Below are positions 1 to 7,556 of a DNA stretch of 36,675 bases, piece after piece (position 1 is the first letter of the stretch; every line of letters starts with the position of its first letter). A program made the translations under genes and the position numbers. Source of the stretch: an uncultured Clostridia bacterium (GTDB lineage Bacteria > Bacillota > Clostridia > TANB77 > CAG-508); NCBI GenBank assembly GCA_944391575.1, contig CALXUC010000014.1, positions 1-36,675 of the forward strand. Reading direction: 5' to 3'. The notes beneath the pieces are model-generated. The model did not search any database. It was not told where the DNA came from and worked only from the letters and a program-made list of their open reading frames with translations.

Positions 1-257
1 TCAAAATTTTGACACCTAAAGTTAAATTTGTTTTTTTCTTCATCATTTAATTTATTAATTATAATATTTTTTGTATCTTCTCTATCTATAGATAAAACGT
101 CCCACCCATTTTTTATCAAGTATATTGTATCTCTACCAGTTCCACAGCCTAAGTCGATTGCATATCCTGGCTTTATTCCCATACTTAAAAATTTTGTAAC
201 TATTGGATGTGGTAATGCATTTTCAGTATTTTCATAATATTTTTGTATATTTCCCAT
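1..257 (-). CDS. Class I SAM-dependent methyltransferase, N-terminal part (runs off left edge)
   Basis: About 85 residues are visible, beginning MGNIQKYYENTENALPHP. The segment AIDLGCGTGRDTIYL is the glycine-rich SAM-binding motif I of class I methyltransferases, and DVLSIDRE fits motif II with its acidic residue for the ribose. The start is the ATG whose upstream AGAGAGGA is a good ribosome binding site; an earlier ATG is followed at once by a stop. The gene continues past position 1, so the substrate cannot be judged; TehB-like and other small-molecule methyltransferases share this opening. It lies downstream of the radical SAM gene but behind a strong hairpin, so it is probably not part of the RiPP unit. 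Confidence 0.75.
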   Translation of the reverse strand, partial: MGNIQKYYENTENALPHPIVTKFLSMGIKPGYAIDLGCGTGRDTIYLIKNGWDVLSIDREDTKNIIINKLNDEEKNKFNFRCQNF

Positions 258-388
258 TTATATCATATCCTCTCTATTTATAATATTTTTAGTTTTTTGA
301 TGAACTTATTAAAAAAATTCTCAAATATTATTCTTTTATTAGAAAATTCCCATCTAGCATTAATTATAACATATAATTTTATAAAAAG

Positions 389-425
389 TAATATGGAAAT
401 GAAAATAATTTTCATTTCCATATTA
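389..425 (-). terminator. Strong hairpin terminator after the radical SAM gene
   Basis: A perfect 17-bp stem (389-405 with 409-425) with a 3-nt loop. On the minus strand it is followed by CTTTTTAT; on the plus strand it is also followed by a T run, so it can act in both directions. It ends the precursor/radical SAM unit before the methyltransferase gene. Confidence 0.8.
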
Positions 426-449
426 TGTTTTTTTAATTTTATTGTGCCT

Positions 450-1487
450 TTAAAATTCTTTCCAGCACTGAGGATCTTTTGAATAAAAGTTTCCAGTCAA
501 ACATTTCGCTACTGCAGGACAGCCCCTACAGAAGTTTTTCAATTCGCATTTTGCACAATGCTCGAAATCATCAAATTTACGATATTCCTCCATTTTTTCT
601 CCCAAAAATATATCATAAATCGATTCTTCTTGAACCTTACCAACTGGTGAAATACATCTTCTACAGGCATACACTGTACCATCCGCTAAAGTTGTTATGT
701 GACTTATTCCACAATGGCATCCATCAATAATCAAATTATCAGGATTATCAATGTTATCAATTGTGAATAATCCCTTTTCGTAAAGATACAAATTCCACAA
801 GTGATCTCTAAGTGCAAATCTCGTTCCACTTTCCTTGTATTTGTTGAATTTATTCCACATCCTATCCAGAAAATCTTTGTACTCATTTGGCGACAAAATC
901 AAATGAAAATCTCCAGGATTTGGACAATATCTTGCAAATGCATAGTTATCAACCCCGTATTCAACAACTATATCAACCAAATCTGGTAGTTCATTGATAT
1001 TTGTCTTTGATACAGTAGACATTATTGCAGTTCTAATATTCCTCCCTTTGAAATATTTAAGACTATCTAAAGTTGTATCGAACGAACCAGCTTTTCTAAT
1101 ATAGTCATGTGTTTTCCGAAGTCCATCTATAGACATTTGATAGCCACGGCAGCCAAGACTTTCGAGGCGTTCAACAACCTCATAACTCAAATGAAATGGG
1201 TTTCCCAAGATGGAAAAGTGAATCTTATTTTTATTAACTATTTCAAGAAATTCCCAAATTTTAGGATACAACAACGGATCACCGCCAGTAATTGTTAAGA
1301 TTGGTTCGCATCCAATCAAATTACATGAAGAGATAAAATTTTCTAAGGTCTCCTCAAGAATATTCAAGGGAAGTTCATTTATATGATTTTTTTCCATTCC
1401 TTGATAAATGTAACAATGCTTGCATCTTTGGTCACAGCGATCGGTGATATGCCATTGCATAGCAAAACGTGGGACTAAAGTATCCAT
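450..1487 (-). CDS. Radical SAM/SPASM peptide maturase
   Basis: 345 residues. The N-terminal CDQRCKHC (C18, C22, C25) is the CxxxCxxC ligand set of the SAM-cleaving 4Fe-4S cluster, and LTITGGDPLLYP is the usual GGEP-type motif. The C-terminal third has a SPASM-type cysteine pattern (CHC, CRRC, CAKCELKNFCRGC, CLTG, QCW) that binds auxiliary Fe-S clusters, as in sactipeptide and ranthipeptide maturases. It starts at an ATG with AAGGAG 6 nt upstream. A 67-residue Cys-rich peptide gene lies 96 bp upstream on the same strand, so this is most likely the enzyme that installs thioether links on that peptide. Base composition is higher in GC than the neighbouring genes, suggesting transfer. The exact crosslink class is not deducible; Clo7bot-type maturases are the closest idea from memory. 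Confidence 0.88.
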   Translation of the reverse strand: MDTLVPRFAMQWHITDRCDQRCKHCYIYQGMEKNHINELPLNILEETLENFISSCNLIGCEPILTITGGDPLLYPKIWEFLEIVNKNKIHFSILGNPFHLSYEVVERLESLGCRGYQMSIDGLRKTHDYIRKAGSFDTTLDSLKYFKGRNIRTAIMSTVSKTNINELPDLVDIVVEYGVDNYAFARYCPNPGDFHLILSPNEYKDFLDRMWNKFNKYKESGTRFALRDHLWNLYLYEKGLFTIDNIDNPDNLIIDGCHCGISHITTLADGTVYACRRCISPVGKVQEESIYDIFLGEKMEEYRKFDDFEHCAKCELKNFCRGCPAVAKCLTGNFYSKDPQCWKEF

Positions 1488-1515
1488 GAAAAACTCCTTG
1501 TAGATTTTTTAAATA

Positions 1516-1542
1516 AGGGCAGTAATTATTCATCACTGCCCT
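1516..1542 (-). terminator. Attenuator-like hairpin between RiPP precursor and maturase
   Basis: An 8-bp perfect stem AGGGCAGT/ACTGCCCT with an 11-nt loop lies between the precursor stop and the maturase ribosome binding site. On the minus strand it is followed by TATTT and then A-rich sequence, so it is a weak terminator or a stabilising 3' end. That would give more precursor than enzyme transcript, a common arrangement in RiPP operons. Confidence 0.6.
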
Positions 1543-1583
1543 AGTTGAAAATTAACCTTTTAATATTGTGCTAAAAGCACATA

Positions 1584-1787
1584 TTACGAGTTGTCGTAAC
1601 TACAAGAACTACAAGAGCCTCCTGAACAGCCCCCATAGCAATTGCAGGAACAATCACTTGCTACCATAACATTGCTTTTGAGGTTAGATGAATTTTTCTT
1701 GTTCAAAAAACTTTGTGCAGATGAACGCTTAATATAGCGAACTTGCCTAGTCCAGTAGTTTGTCCGACTGACGTTATTGTGTTTCAT
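1584..1787 (-). CDS. Cys-rich RiPP precursor peptide
   Basis: 67 residues. A basic, Cys-free leader (residues 1-44, rich in Asn, Ser, Arg, Lys) is followed by a Gly/Ser/Cys-rich core with six cysteines at 46, 48, 50, 54, 59 and 62 (DCSCNCYGGCSGGSCSSC) and a short YDNS tail. This is the leader/core layout of a radical-SAM-modified peptide, and it is directly followed by a radical SAM/SPASM gene. The ATG has CAGGAG 8 nt upstream, and a near-consensus promoter lies about 80 bp upstream. Cys-X-Cys spacing is unlike the six-cysteine SCIFF peptides. It resembles the clostridial Cys-rich (Clo7bot-like) class, but I cannot name the family with certainty. No exporter or protease gene is visible nearby. 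Confidence 0.8.
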   Translation of the reverse strand: MKHNNVSRTNYWTRQVRYIKRSSAQSFLNKKNSSNLKSNVMVASDCSCNCYGGCSGGSCSSCSYDNS

Positions 1788-1819
1788 AAGTCATTCTCCT
1801 GTTAAGGTTAAATCCTCTC

Positions 1820-1845
1820 CTTAGAACAATATTAATTGTTCTAAG
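1820..1845. promoter_or_regulatory. Palindrome in the RiPP leader
   Basis: Perfect 11-bp inverted repeat CTTAGAACAAT/ATTGTTCTAAG with a 4-nt loop, 33 bp upstream of the precursor start and just downstream of the probable transcription start. It could be an operator or an mRNA hairpin protecting the 5' end. Confidence 0.5.
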
Positions 1846-1866
1846 ACGCCCAAATTCTACATATAT

Positions 1867-1895
1867 ATAATATCATAATTATGGAAACTTGTCAA
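1867..1895 (-). promoter_or_regulatory. Promoter of the RiPP unit
   Basis: TTGACA (1890-1895) and TATTAT (1867-1872) are separated by exactly 17 bp on the minus strand. An imperfect inverted repeat (1881-1916) overlaps the -35 box. It lies directly after the DUF6075 stop codon and drives the precursor. Confidence 0.7.
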
Positions 1896-1917
1896 TATAT
1901 AAATTTAAAGTTCCATA

Positions 1918-2319
1918 TCATAAATTTTGTTCTTTTGTATATTCTGGGTATCTTATTTTAATTCCCTCATAAAAGTATGGGGCATAAATACAACTAAAGA
2001 TTTCACTTACATTATAGTTTGATGATATTTCATCAGTTTCAATATCTTTTTCACTATCATAGTTACAGCTATTCCATAAGTTAAAAGCCATTCTTGTAAC
2101 TTTTTGACTTGTGTTTGTTTGATATGATTCGTTTATTGAATTAATATTTATTTCTCCATTTTTTAGATTAAAAATTTTATCAAAATTATCTCTTGTTGTT
2201 TCGCATATTCCTAATACGTAAACTATTGATTTAAAATATACATCTGTTTTTCCTAACATTTCCATTTCTTTATATTTTTTGTTCCAAAATCCTTTATGCT
2301 TGCTATCTATAAATTTCAT
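1918..2319 (-). CDS. DUF6075-family protein
   Basis: 133 residues from the ATG of MKFIDSKHKGFWN. This start is chosen over an upstream in-frame ATG because AAGGAGGA lies 4 nt before it, while the earlier ATG (in TATATACATA, overlapping the tnpV end) has no site. The text GKTDVYFKSIVYVLGICETT, the stretch VTRMAFNLWN and YAPYFYEGIKIRYPEY match what I recall of DUF6075, a cytosolic family of unknown function that often sits beside TnpV in clostridial mobile elements. It follows the tnpV stop by 16 bp and is probably in one operon with it. Confidence 0.75.
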   Translation of the reverse strand: MKFIDSKHKGFWNKKYKEMEMLGKTDVYFKSIVYVLGICETTRDNFDKIFNLKNGEININSINESYQTNTSQKVTRMAFNLWNSCNYDSEKDIETDEISSNYNVSEIFSCIYAPYFYEGIKIRYPEYTKEQNL

Positions 2320-2335
2320 AAAATCCTCCTTATTT

Positions 2336-2719
2336 TTAGTTATATACATATTCTATGTAAATTATTTCTTCAGCTCTATTCTTAATATTATTCATTTTAG
2401 CAACCCATTCTAATTGATTACTTGCTTTTAAAGCTTCTGTAACATTTTCTGTTTCTGCAAATCTTTTTATTATATTTTCTAAAAGAATATTACATTTTTC
2501 ATCTATTGAGTGTAGATAAGTGTTTAATTTCCCGTTTAGTAATAAATCTATATATAATGTTTTGTTGTATTGTTTAATATATTTTAAATGTTCTTTTCCA
2601 TATTTTCCAATGTGATAATCTATACCCTTTAAAAATGTTAAATTTGGAAAATAATAATCTCCTTTTAATATATAAGTTATTCCTGTTCCTTCATCAATAT
2701 ATTCTTTTTTTAATTTCAT
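2336..2719 (-). CDS. TnpV-family transposon-encoded protein
   Basis: 127 residues. Characteristic family features are the opening YIDEGTGITYILKGDYYFP, then IGKYGKEHLKYIKQY, LLLNGKLNTYLHSIDE and the end WVAKMNNIKNRAEEIIYIEY. TnpV is a small protein of unknown role first seen in Tn4451/Tn4453-type elements and spread through clostridial mobile DNA; it is not a transposase. The start has AAAGGTAGGT upstream. Its presence next to a half-tRNA supports an integrated element here. Confidence 0.85.
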   Translation of the reverse strand: MKLKKEYIDEGTGITYILKGDYYFPNLTFLKGIDYHIGKYGKEHLKYIKQYNKTLYIDLLLNGKLNTYLHSIDEKCNILLENIIKRFAETENVTEALKASNQLEWVAKMNNIKNRAEEIIYIEYVYN

Positions 2720-2881
2720 ATTTATTACCTACCTTTCAATTTTAATTTAAAAACTTTTTCAAATATGTACTTATTTACTACAATCGAAAATAATGTTAAT
2801 TTATTCATCATTAACTTTTTATGACTAATATTAAAATAATAATATCAATAAGTATGGTTTTATTATGACTTTTATAAATCT

Positions 2882-2903
2882 TGTCAAACAAATGTCAAAC
2901 AAA
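2882..2903. repeat. Tandem 11-bp repeat near the element end
   Basis: TGTCAAACAAA occurs twice head to tail with no spacer, 140 bp inside the half-tRNA. Placement suits arm-type recombinase or excisionase sites. On the minus strand each unit also contains TTGACA, so either could serve as a -35 box for tnpV. The rest of the 2720-3041 gap shows no gene. Confidence 0.55.
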
Positions 2904-3041
2904 TTCGTTTAAAAATTTAATTTTGCGAATGTGTTGGAATTAAAATATTTTTGAATTTTGTAAATATAAAGTACTGATAAATAGGGACTTTAAACGATAA
3001 AAAGTAACTTTAAAAATCTTTAAGTATTAAATAAAAGATAC

Positions 3042-3089
3042 GACTTTGACTCTGGCATTTCGTTGGTTCGAATCCAGCCATCCCAGCCA
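3042..3089 (+). tRNA. 3' half of tRNA-Gln(TTG), probable attachment site
   Basis: The sequence reads as the anticodon loop CTTTGAC (anticodon TTG at 3046-3048), 3' anticodon strand TCTGG, a T arm GTTGG-TTCGAAT-CCAGC with four Watson-Crick pairs and one wobble, 3' acceptor strand CATCCCA, discriminator G and encoded CCA. The bases upstream (TACGA) pair with TCTGG at only the two positions next to the loop plus one wobble, and no TGGGATG 5' acceptor strand exists nearby. It is therefore a partial gene, with identity starting at the anticodon loop, as left by an element that recombined there. It is not a functional tRNA. Confidence 0.8.
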
Positions 3090-3095
3090 AGTTAA

Positions 3096-3126
3096 AAATA
3101 GTTTTGAATATTGTTCAAAACTATTT
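3096..3126 (+). terminator. Terminator behind the half-tRNA
   Basis: Perfect 13-bp stem (3096-3108 with 3114-3126), 5-nt loop, followed by TTTT. It lies 6 bp after the tRNA CCA end, the normal place for a tRNA terminator, and marks the chromosomal side of the junction. Confidence 0.8.
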
Positions 3127-3140
3127 TTTTATTTCAAAAA

Positions 3141-3172
3141 TCAAATAAGCACCTACCTAAGTGCTTATTTGA
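3141..3172 (-). terminator. Terminator of the ABC transporter gene
   Basis: Perfect 12-bp stem TCAAATAAGCAC/GTGCTTATTTGA with an 8-nt loop, 11 bp after the ABC stop codon. On the minus strand it is followed by TTTTTG. Confidence 0.75.
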
Positions 3173-3182
3173 TTATACTTAT

Positions 3183-6100
3183 CTATTCACTTCTTAATGC
3201 TAATACTGGATCTTCTTTAGCAGCTTTCTTAGAAGGTAGTATTCCTCCAATTAATGTTAAAATAATACTTAAAATTATTAAAATAATTGCTGCGCTAGTT
3301 GGTAATATTGCTTTTACATTTGCGCCATTTGAAATTATATATATAATTTGATTTGCAGGTATTAATAATAATAAAGTAACTCCTATTCCGATTATTCCTG
3401 CGAGTGCGCCTATTATAAATGTTTCTGCATTAAATACTTGTGCTACATTATGTTTAGAAGCTCCTATTGCTCTTAATATTCCTATTTCTTTTTTACGTTC
3501 TAATACACTTATATACGTTATAACTCCTATCATTATAGAAGATACTACAAGAGATATAGCTACGAATGCTATAAGCACATAACTAATAACATCTATAATA
3601 GTTGTTACTGAGCTCATTAATGTTCCCACCATATCTGTATAAGATATTACTTTATCATCGTTTCCTTCTGCTTTCATTCGCTCATTATACTCATTTAACA
3701 TATTTGTAATAGATTGATTTCCCTCAAAATCTTTTGGATATATATTTATTCCACTTGGTTCGTCAAAATTTATATAATCTAATTTTTCCAAATTTCCATC
3801 ATAAGTAGCTGTTTCTCTGCTCATAAGAGAAGCAAATAATTCTGATAATTCTTCTTGACTCATTTTCATACGAAATGCATTAGCAAAAGCACTAGTATCA
3901 ATACTTATTGCATTTGCAAATGAATTGCTTAAGTTTGCTATACTTGCTTGCATTTCTCTTTGCATACTCGCACTTATTGAACCCATAACAGAAGCCATAT
4001 ATTCTTGCATTATTGAAGATATTTGTTCATCTAATTTTTGATTTTTTACCAATTCTGATAAATTATTAGTTACAATCTCTTTTGCCTCTTCTGATTCAAC
4101 ATATTCCATAAGATATTTTTCTAATTCATCTACTTTTATAAGTTCATTATCTTCTACATATTTTTCATATCCTTCTAATACAGCTGTCATAACTCTTTGC
4201 ATTTGCTCTTGAGTAATTGTTATGCTACCATTTTCTTTAATTATCTCTTCTATTTCTTTATTAAGTATTTCTGCAGCTTCTTTTGATTGTAAATATTCTG
4301 ATAATTGTTTAGCAACTTGAGATACATCCGCTTCTGGATTTTTATTTATATAATCTTCATAACCTTTTAAAAGATCATTTATTATTTTTTGAATATCTTC
4401 ACTTGAAATTGAAAATTCTAATTTACTCAAAACATCGTTCAAATCAAGTGGTGGTAATGAATTTTCTGTCATTATATTATTCAAATTTCCAAAATCTACT
4501 TGCAACTTAGATTGATCTATTTTAAAAGCTGATCTTATAGCATTTGCATCTACTTCTACTAAAGAATTCATATCAAAATCATTATTGCTACTAGTATCAT
4601 CAAATCTTTTACCAGTAAATACATTAATTTCTGGTTGCGCTATTTGTGCTTTTACAATTTCGCTATTAGCCGCATTCTCTACAACGTAATTTGTTAGAGA
4701 TACTGGATAATATATTCCAGCTTGTAACATTGCAGCAGTTGCACCTTCTTTAGGTTGAACTACTCCTACTATTTTTAAATCTTCTCCATTTGCTACAAGA
4801 TTTTTCATATATTCTACATTATCTGTTTTATCTACCCAAATATTATATTCTTCATCATATTCATAACAATCACTGCTATTTATTAATTTAAAAGTAATTC
4901 CAAGAATATCATCGTAAGAATATGACGTAATATCTGTTGGTGTCTCTATATTTTCTTCGTTTAAAAATTGATTTATTATATTATCTAATTCTGTATAATC
5001 CCTTAAACCTAATGTGTATAACATAAAGTCACTTATACTTCCATTTGATGTTAATACTAAAACACATTCGTTATAATTTGTAGGCCATTGTCCCGCTTTA
5101 ACATCATACTGTTCTTTAAATAAATTCTCATCTTCTGGCATTTGATAAAACACATTAGAATTCATCATAGTAGACATTATACTGTTAGAACTTCCACCTG
5201 TACTCATTCCCAAATTTTCAAAAAAACTATCGGGATTTAATCTTCTTAAATTTTCAATGTCTGAACTATATATCTTTGGCATAATGTTATAAGTGTACTC
5301 TACAGTTTTTGCATATTCATCTATAGGGCATTCTTCGCTTTCTAAGTATTGTTTTAATGAAGCTAAATCGTTTGAACCTATTGTTGAAAACATACTTGTT
5401 AACAACTTAGACACATTAATATCGCCTTTTTCTTCATCTTCACTTGAATCACCACCACTTCCAGACATAAGAGAACCCATATTAATACCTGTACTTTGTA
5501 TTTGCAATGGATATTCAGATAACGTATCTTCTTCTACTGATTTTATATATGTATTAACACCATTTGATAATGATAATATAAGTGCTATACCAATAATACC
5601 AATAGAACCTGCAAAAGCAGTTAAAAAAGTTCTTCCTTTTTTAGTTTTTAAATTATTAAAACTAAGTGATAGAGAAGTTAAAAACGACATACTAGTTTTT
5701 CCCATATTTTTATGTTCTGGCTTTTTACGTTTTTCTTCATCTATAATATATGGGTCTGTATCTGAACATATTTTACCATCTCTTAAATTTACAATACGTG
5801 TTGCGTATGCTTCTGCTAATTCAGGATTATGTGTTACCATTACTACTAAACGATCTTTAGCAACTTTTTTTAGTAATTCCATAACTTGCACACTAGTATC
5901 ACTATCTAAAGCTCCAGTTGGCTCATCTGCAAGGAGAATATCTGGATTATTTACTAAAGCTCTTGCAATAGCAACTCTTTGCATTTGTCCACCTGATAAT
6001 TGATTTGGCTTTTTATGAATATGTTTTTCTAACCCTACTTGTTTTAGTGCTTCTATAGCTTTTTGTTTACGCTTACTTTTTGGAACACCTGAAATTGTTA

Positions 6101-6422
6101 AGGCTAATTCAACATTTGCTAAAATAGTTTGATGTGGTATTAAATTATAACTTTGAAACACGAATCCTATCGTATGATTACGGTAAGAATCCCAGTCTCT
6201 ATCTTTATAATCTTTTGTGGAAATTTCGTTAATTATTAAATCTCCTTTATCATAACGGTCTAATCCACCTATTATATTTAAAAGAGTTGTTTTTCCGGAA
6301 CCACTTGGACCAAGAATAGCAACAAATTCATTATCTCTTAAGTTTAAACTTACATTATCTAATGCTTTTTGTACTAAATTTCCTGTCCTGTATTCTTTGT
6401 ACACATTCTTAATTTGTAGCAT
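3183..6422 (-). CDS. ABC transporter, fused ATPase and FtsX/MacB-type permease
   Basis: 1,079 residues. The ATPase is at the N-terminus: Walker A GPSGSGKTT (39-46), Q-loop FVFQS, signature LSGGQ (142-146), Walker B ILLADEPTGALDS and H-loop VMVTHN. A first membrane segment follows near residues 265-290, then about 640 residues expected outside the membrane, acidic and with long helical stretches (430-880). A C-terminal FtsX-type domain with three membrane segments (about 950-1075) contains ERKKEIGILRAIGAS, the usual motif in MacB/FtsX permeases. Such proteins work as dimers in lipoprotein, peptide or cell-wall stress export; the substrate is unknown. The ATG has AGGAGTG upstream. It has its own promoter and terminator, so it is a single-gene unit. 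Confidence 0.88.
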   Translation of the reverse strand: MLQIKNVYKEYRTGNLVQKALDNVSLNLRDNEFVAILGPSGSGKTTLLNIIGGLDRYDKGDLIINEISTKDYKDRDWDSYRNHTIGFVFQSYNLIPHQTILANVELALTISGVPKSKRKQKAIEALKQVGLEKHIHKKPNQLSGGQMQRVAIARALVNNPDILLADEPTGALDSDTSVQVMELLKKVAKDRLVVMVTHNPELAEAYATRIVNLRDGKICSDTDPYIIDEEKRKKPEHKNMGKTSMSFLTSLSLSFNNLKTKKGRTFLTAFAGSIGIIGIALILSLSNGVNTYIKSVEEDTLSEYPLQIQSTGINMGSLMSGSGGDSSEDEEKGDINVSKLLTSMFSTIGSNDLASLKQYLESEECPIDEYAKTVEYTYNIMPKIYSSDIENLRRLNPDSFFENLGMSTGGSSNSIMSTMMNSNVFYQMPEDENLFKEQYDVKAGQWPTNYNECVLVLTSNGSISDFMLYTLGLRDYTELDNIINQFLNEENIETPTDITSYSYDDILGITFKLINSSDCYEYDEEYNIWVDKTDNVEYMKNLVANGEDLKIVGVVQPKEGATAAMLQAGIYYPVSLTNYVVENAANSEIVKAQIAQPEINVFTGKRFDDTSSNNDFDMNSLVEVDANAIRSAFKIDQSKLQVDFGNLNNIMTENSLPPLDLNDVLSKLEFSISSEDIQKIINDLLKGYEDYINKNPEADVSQVAKQLSEYLQSKEAAEILNKEIEEIIKENGSITITQEQMQRVMTAVLEGYEKYVEDNELIKVDELEKYLMEYVESEEAKEIVTNNLSELVKNQKLDEQISSIMQEYMASVMGSISASMQREMQASIANLSNSFANAISIDTSAFANAFRMKMSQEELSELFASLMSRETATYDGNLEKLDYINFDEPSGINIYPKDFEGNQSITNMLNEYNERMKAEGNDDKVISYTDMVGTLMSSVTTIIDVISYVLIAFVAISLVVSSIMIGVITYISVLERKKEIGILRAIGASKHNVAQVFNAETFIIGALAGIIGIGVTLLLLIPANQIIYIISNGANVKAILPTSAAIILIILSIILTLIGGILPSKKAAKEDPVLALRSE

Positions 6423-6468
6423 ACACCCACTCCTACTCTTTACATAATTATTTAAGTCCTAATAATTA

Positions 6469-6498
6469 ATTATATCATATGGAAAAGCTCTTTGTAAA
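6469..6498 (-). promoter_or_regulatory. Promoter of the ABC transporter gene
   Basis: TTTACA (6493-6498) and TATAAT (6469-6474) on the minus strand, 18 bp apart, about 45 bp before the start codon. Confidence 0.6.
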
Positions 6499-6542
6499 GT
6501 TAATTTCTGTGGATTTTTTGTGAATCGTTACAAGAATTGTTT

Positions 6543-7556
6543 TTAAAATTTTTTTAATCTCAATGCATTTAATATCACAGTAAGACTGCTTAATACCATT
6601 GCAGCACTTGCTATCATAGGATTTATTGATATTCCTACTGGTTTTAATACTCCTATTGCCACTGGTATCATTAAGCTGTTATAGAAGAATGCCCAAAACA
6701 AGTTTTGTTTTATATTTCTTATTGTTTTCTTACTTATATTTATTAAGTTTACTATATTTTTCAAATCATTATTAGTTAATATAACATCTGATGAATCTGC
6801 TGCTATATCTGTTCCGCTATTTACACTAACACCTATATCTGCAATTGCTAATGCAGGACTATCGTTTATTCCGTCTCCACACATCATTACAAATTTATTT
6901 TCTTTTTTTAATTCTTTTATTGTATTTACTTTTTCTGATGGCAATACATTAGCTATTACTTTTGTTATTCCTATTTCTTTTGCTATTTTTTCTGCTGTTT
7001 CCTTATTATCTCCTGTTAACATTACTACATCGATTTTTTTGCTTGATAATGTATTTATTACTTCTTTTACCTCTTCTCTTACCACATCATTTACTCCTAC
7101 TAATGCAATTATTTCTCTATTTTTTACCACATAAATAATGCTATTTCCTTTTTCTGCTAATTGTTTTTCATCGTCTGAATATTTGTTTATAATTTCATAC
7201 TTATCTAATATTTTTGAATTTCCAAGTAAAATTTCTTCATTGTTTACTTTACCTACAATACCTAAACCTGCAATATTTTTAAACTCTTCAACTTGTAATA
7301 ATTCTATTTTGTTTTCTTCTAAATAATCTGAAAAAGCTTTTCCTATTGGGTGTGTTGATTTATTTTCTATACTTCCTACTAATTTCATTAATTCTTTTTC
7401 TTCAAGTGAACTATAATTAATTATTTCTGATATTTTTAATTTACCATAAGTCAATGTACCTGTTTTATCAAATACTATTGTATCTACTTTTTGTGCATTT
7501 TCTAATATTTCGCTTTTCTTTATTAATATTCCGTTTAGAAGCACATAAGCCTTCAC
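6543..7556 (-). CDS. copA: copA, 3' part after a frameshift (ATP-binding half of Cu+ P-type ATPase)
   Basis: Reads on from NGILIKKSEILENAQ through the phosphorylation motif DKTGTLTYGK, the HP of THPIGKAF in the nucleotide-binding domain, the hinge GDGINDSPALA and two C-terminal membrane segments to NALRLKKF. These are the P, N and A-to-end parts of a P1B-type copper ATPase. The first in-frame ATG of this frame is not a real start: it lies inside the coding sequence just before the join, has no ribosome binding site, and the protein lacks the CPC channel. It belongs with the gene part upstream (7468-8745); joined, they give about 733 residues, the normal CopA length. Confidence 0.85.
   Translation of the reverse strand: MKAYVLLNGILIKKSEILENAQKVDTIVFDKTGTLTYGKLKISEIINYSSLEEKELMKLVGSIENKSTHPIGKAFSDYLEENKIELLQVEEFKNIAGLGIVGKVNNEEILLGNSKILDKYEIINKYSDDEKQLAEKGNSIIYVVKNREIIALVGVNDVVREEVKEVINTLSSKKIDVVMLTGDNKETAEKIAKEIGITKVIANVLPSEKVNTIKELKKENKFVMMCGDGINDSPALAIADIGVSVNSGTDIAADSSDVILTNNDLKNIVNLINISKKTIRNIKQNLFWAFFYNSLMIPVAIGVLKPVGISINPMIASAAMVLSSLTVILNALRLKKF

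Larger units (their letters stand above)
1..3089. mobile_element. Right end of an element integrated at tRNA-Gln (partial, inferred)
   Basis: Inferred from three observations. A 3' half-tRNA lies at 3042-3089 with its terminator intact to the right. TnpV and DUF6075 genes, typical cargo of clostridial mobile elements, lie just inside it. An exact tandem repeat lies 140 bp inside, where integrase or excisionase arm sites usually are. The RiPP gene pair inside has visibly higher GC than its neighbours. The integrase and the other end, which should carry the complete tRNA-Gln, would be to the left of the window. Confidence 0.5.

Noticed and set aside
3042-3089. Complete tRNA gene
   Set aside because: The 5' acceptor strand and D arm are absent, and the 5' anticodon strand pairs at only the two loop-proximal positions plus a wobble.
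5293-6003. 236-residue plus-strand frame opposite the ABC ATPase domain
   Set aside because: Antisense shadow of a strongly conserved gene.
6543-7556. Stand-alone HAD-type or truncated ATPase starting at MKAYVLLNG
   Set aside because: The start is an artefact of the frameshift; no ribosome binding site, and sequence continuity with copA is exact.
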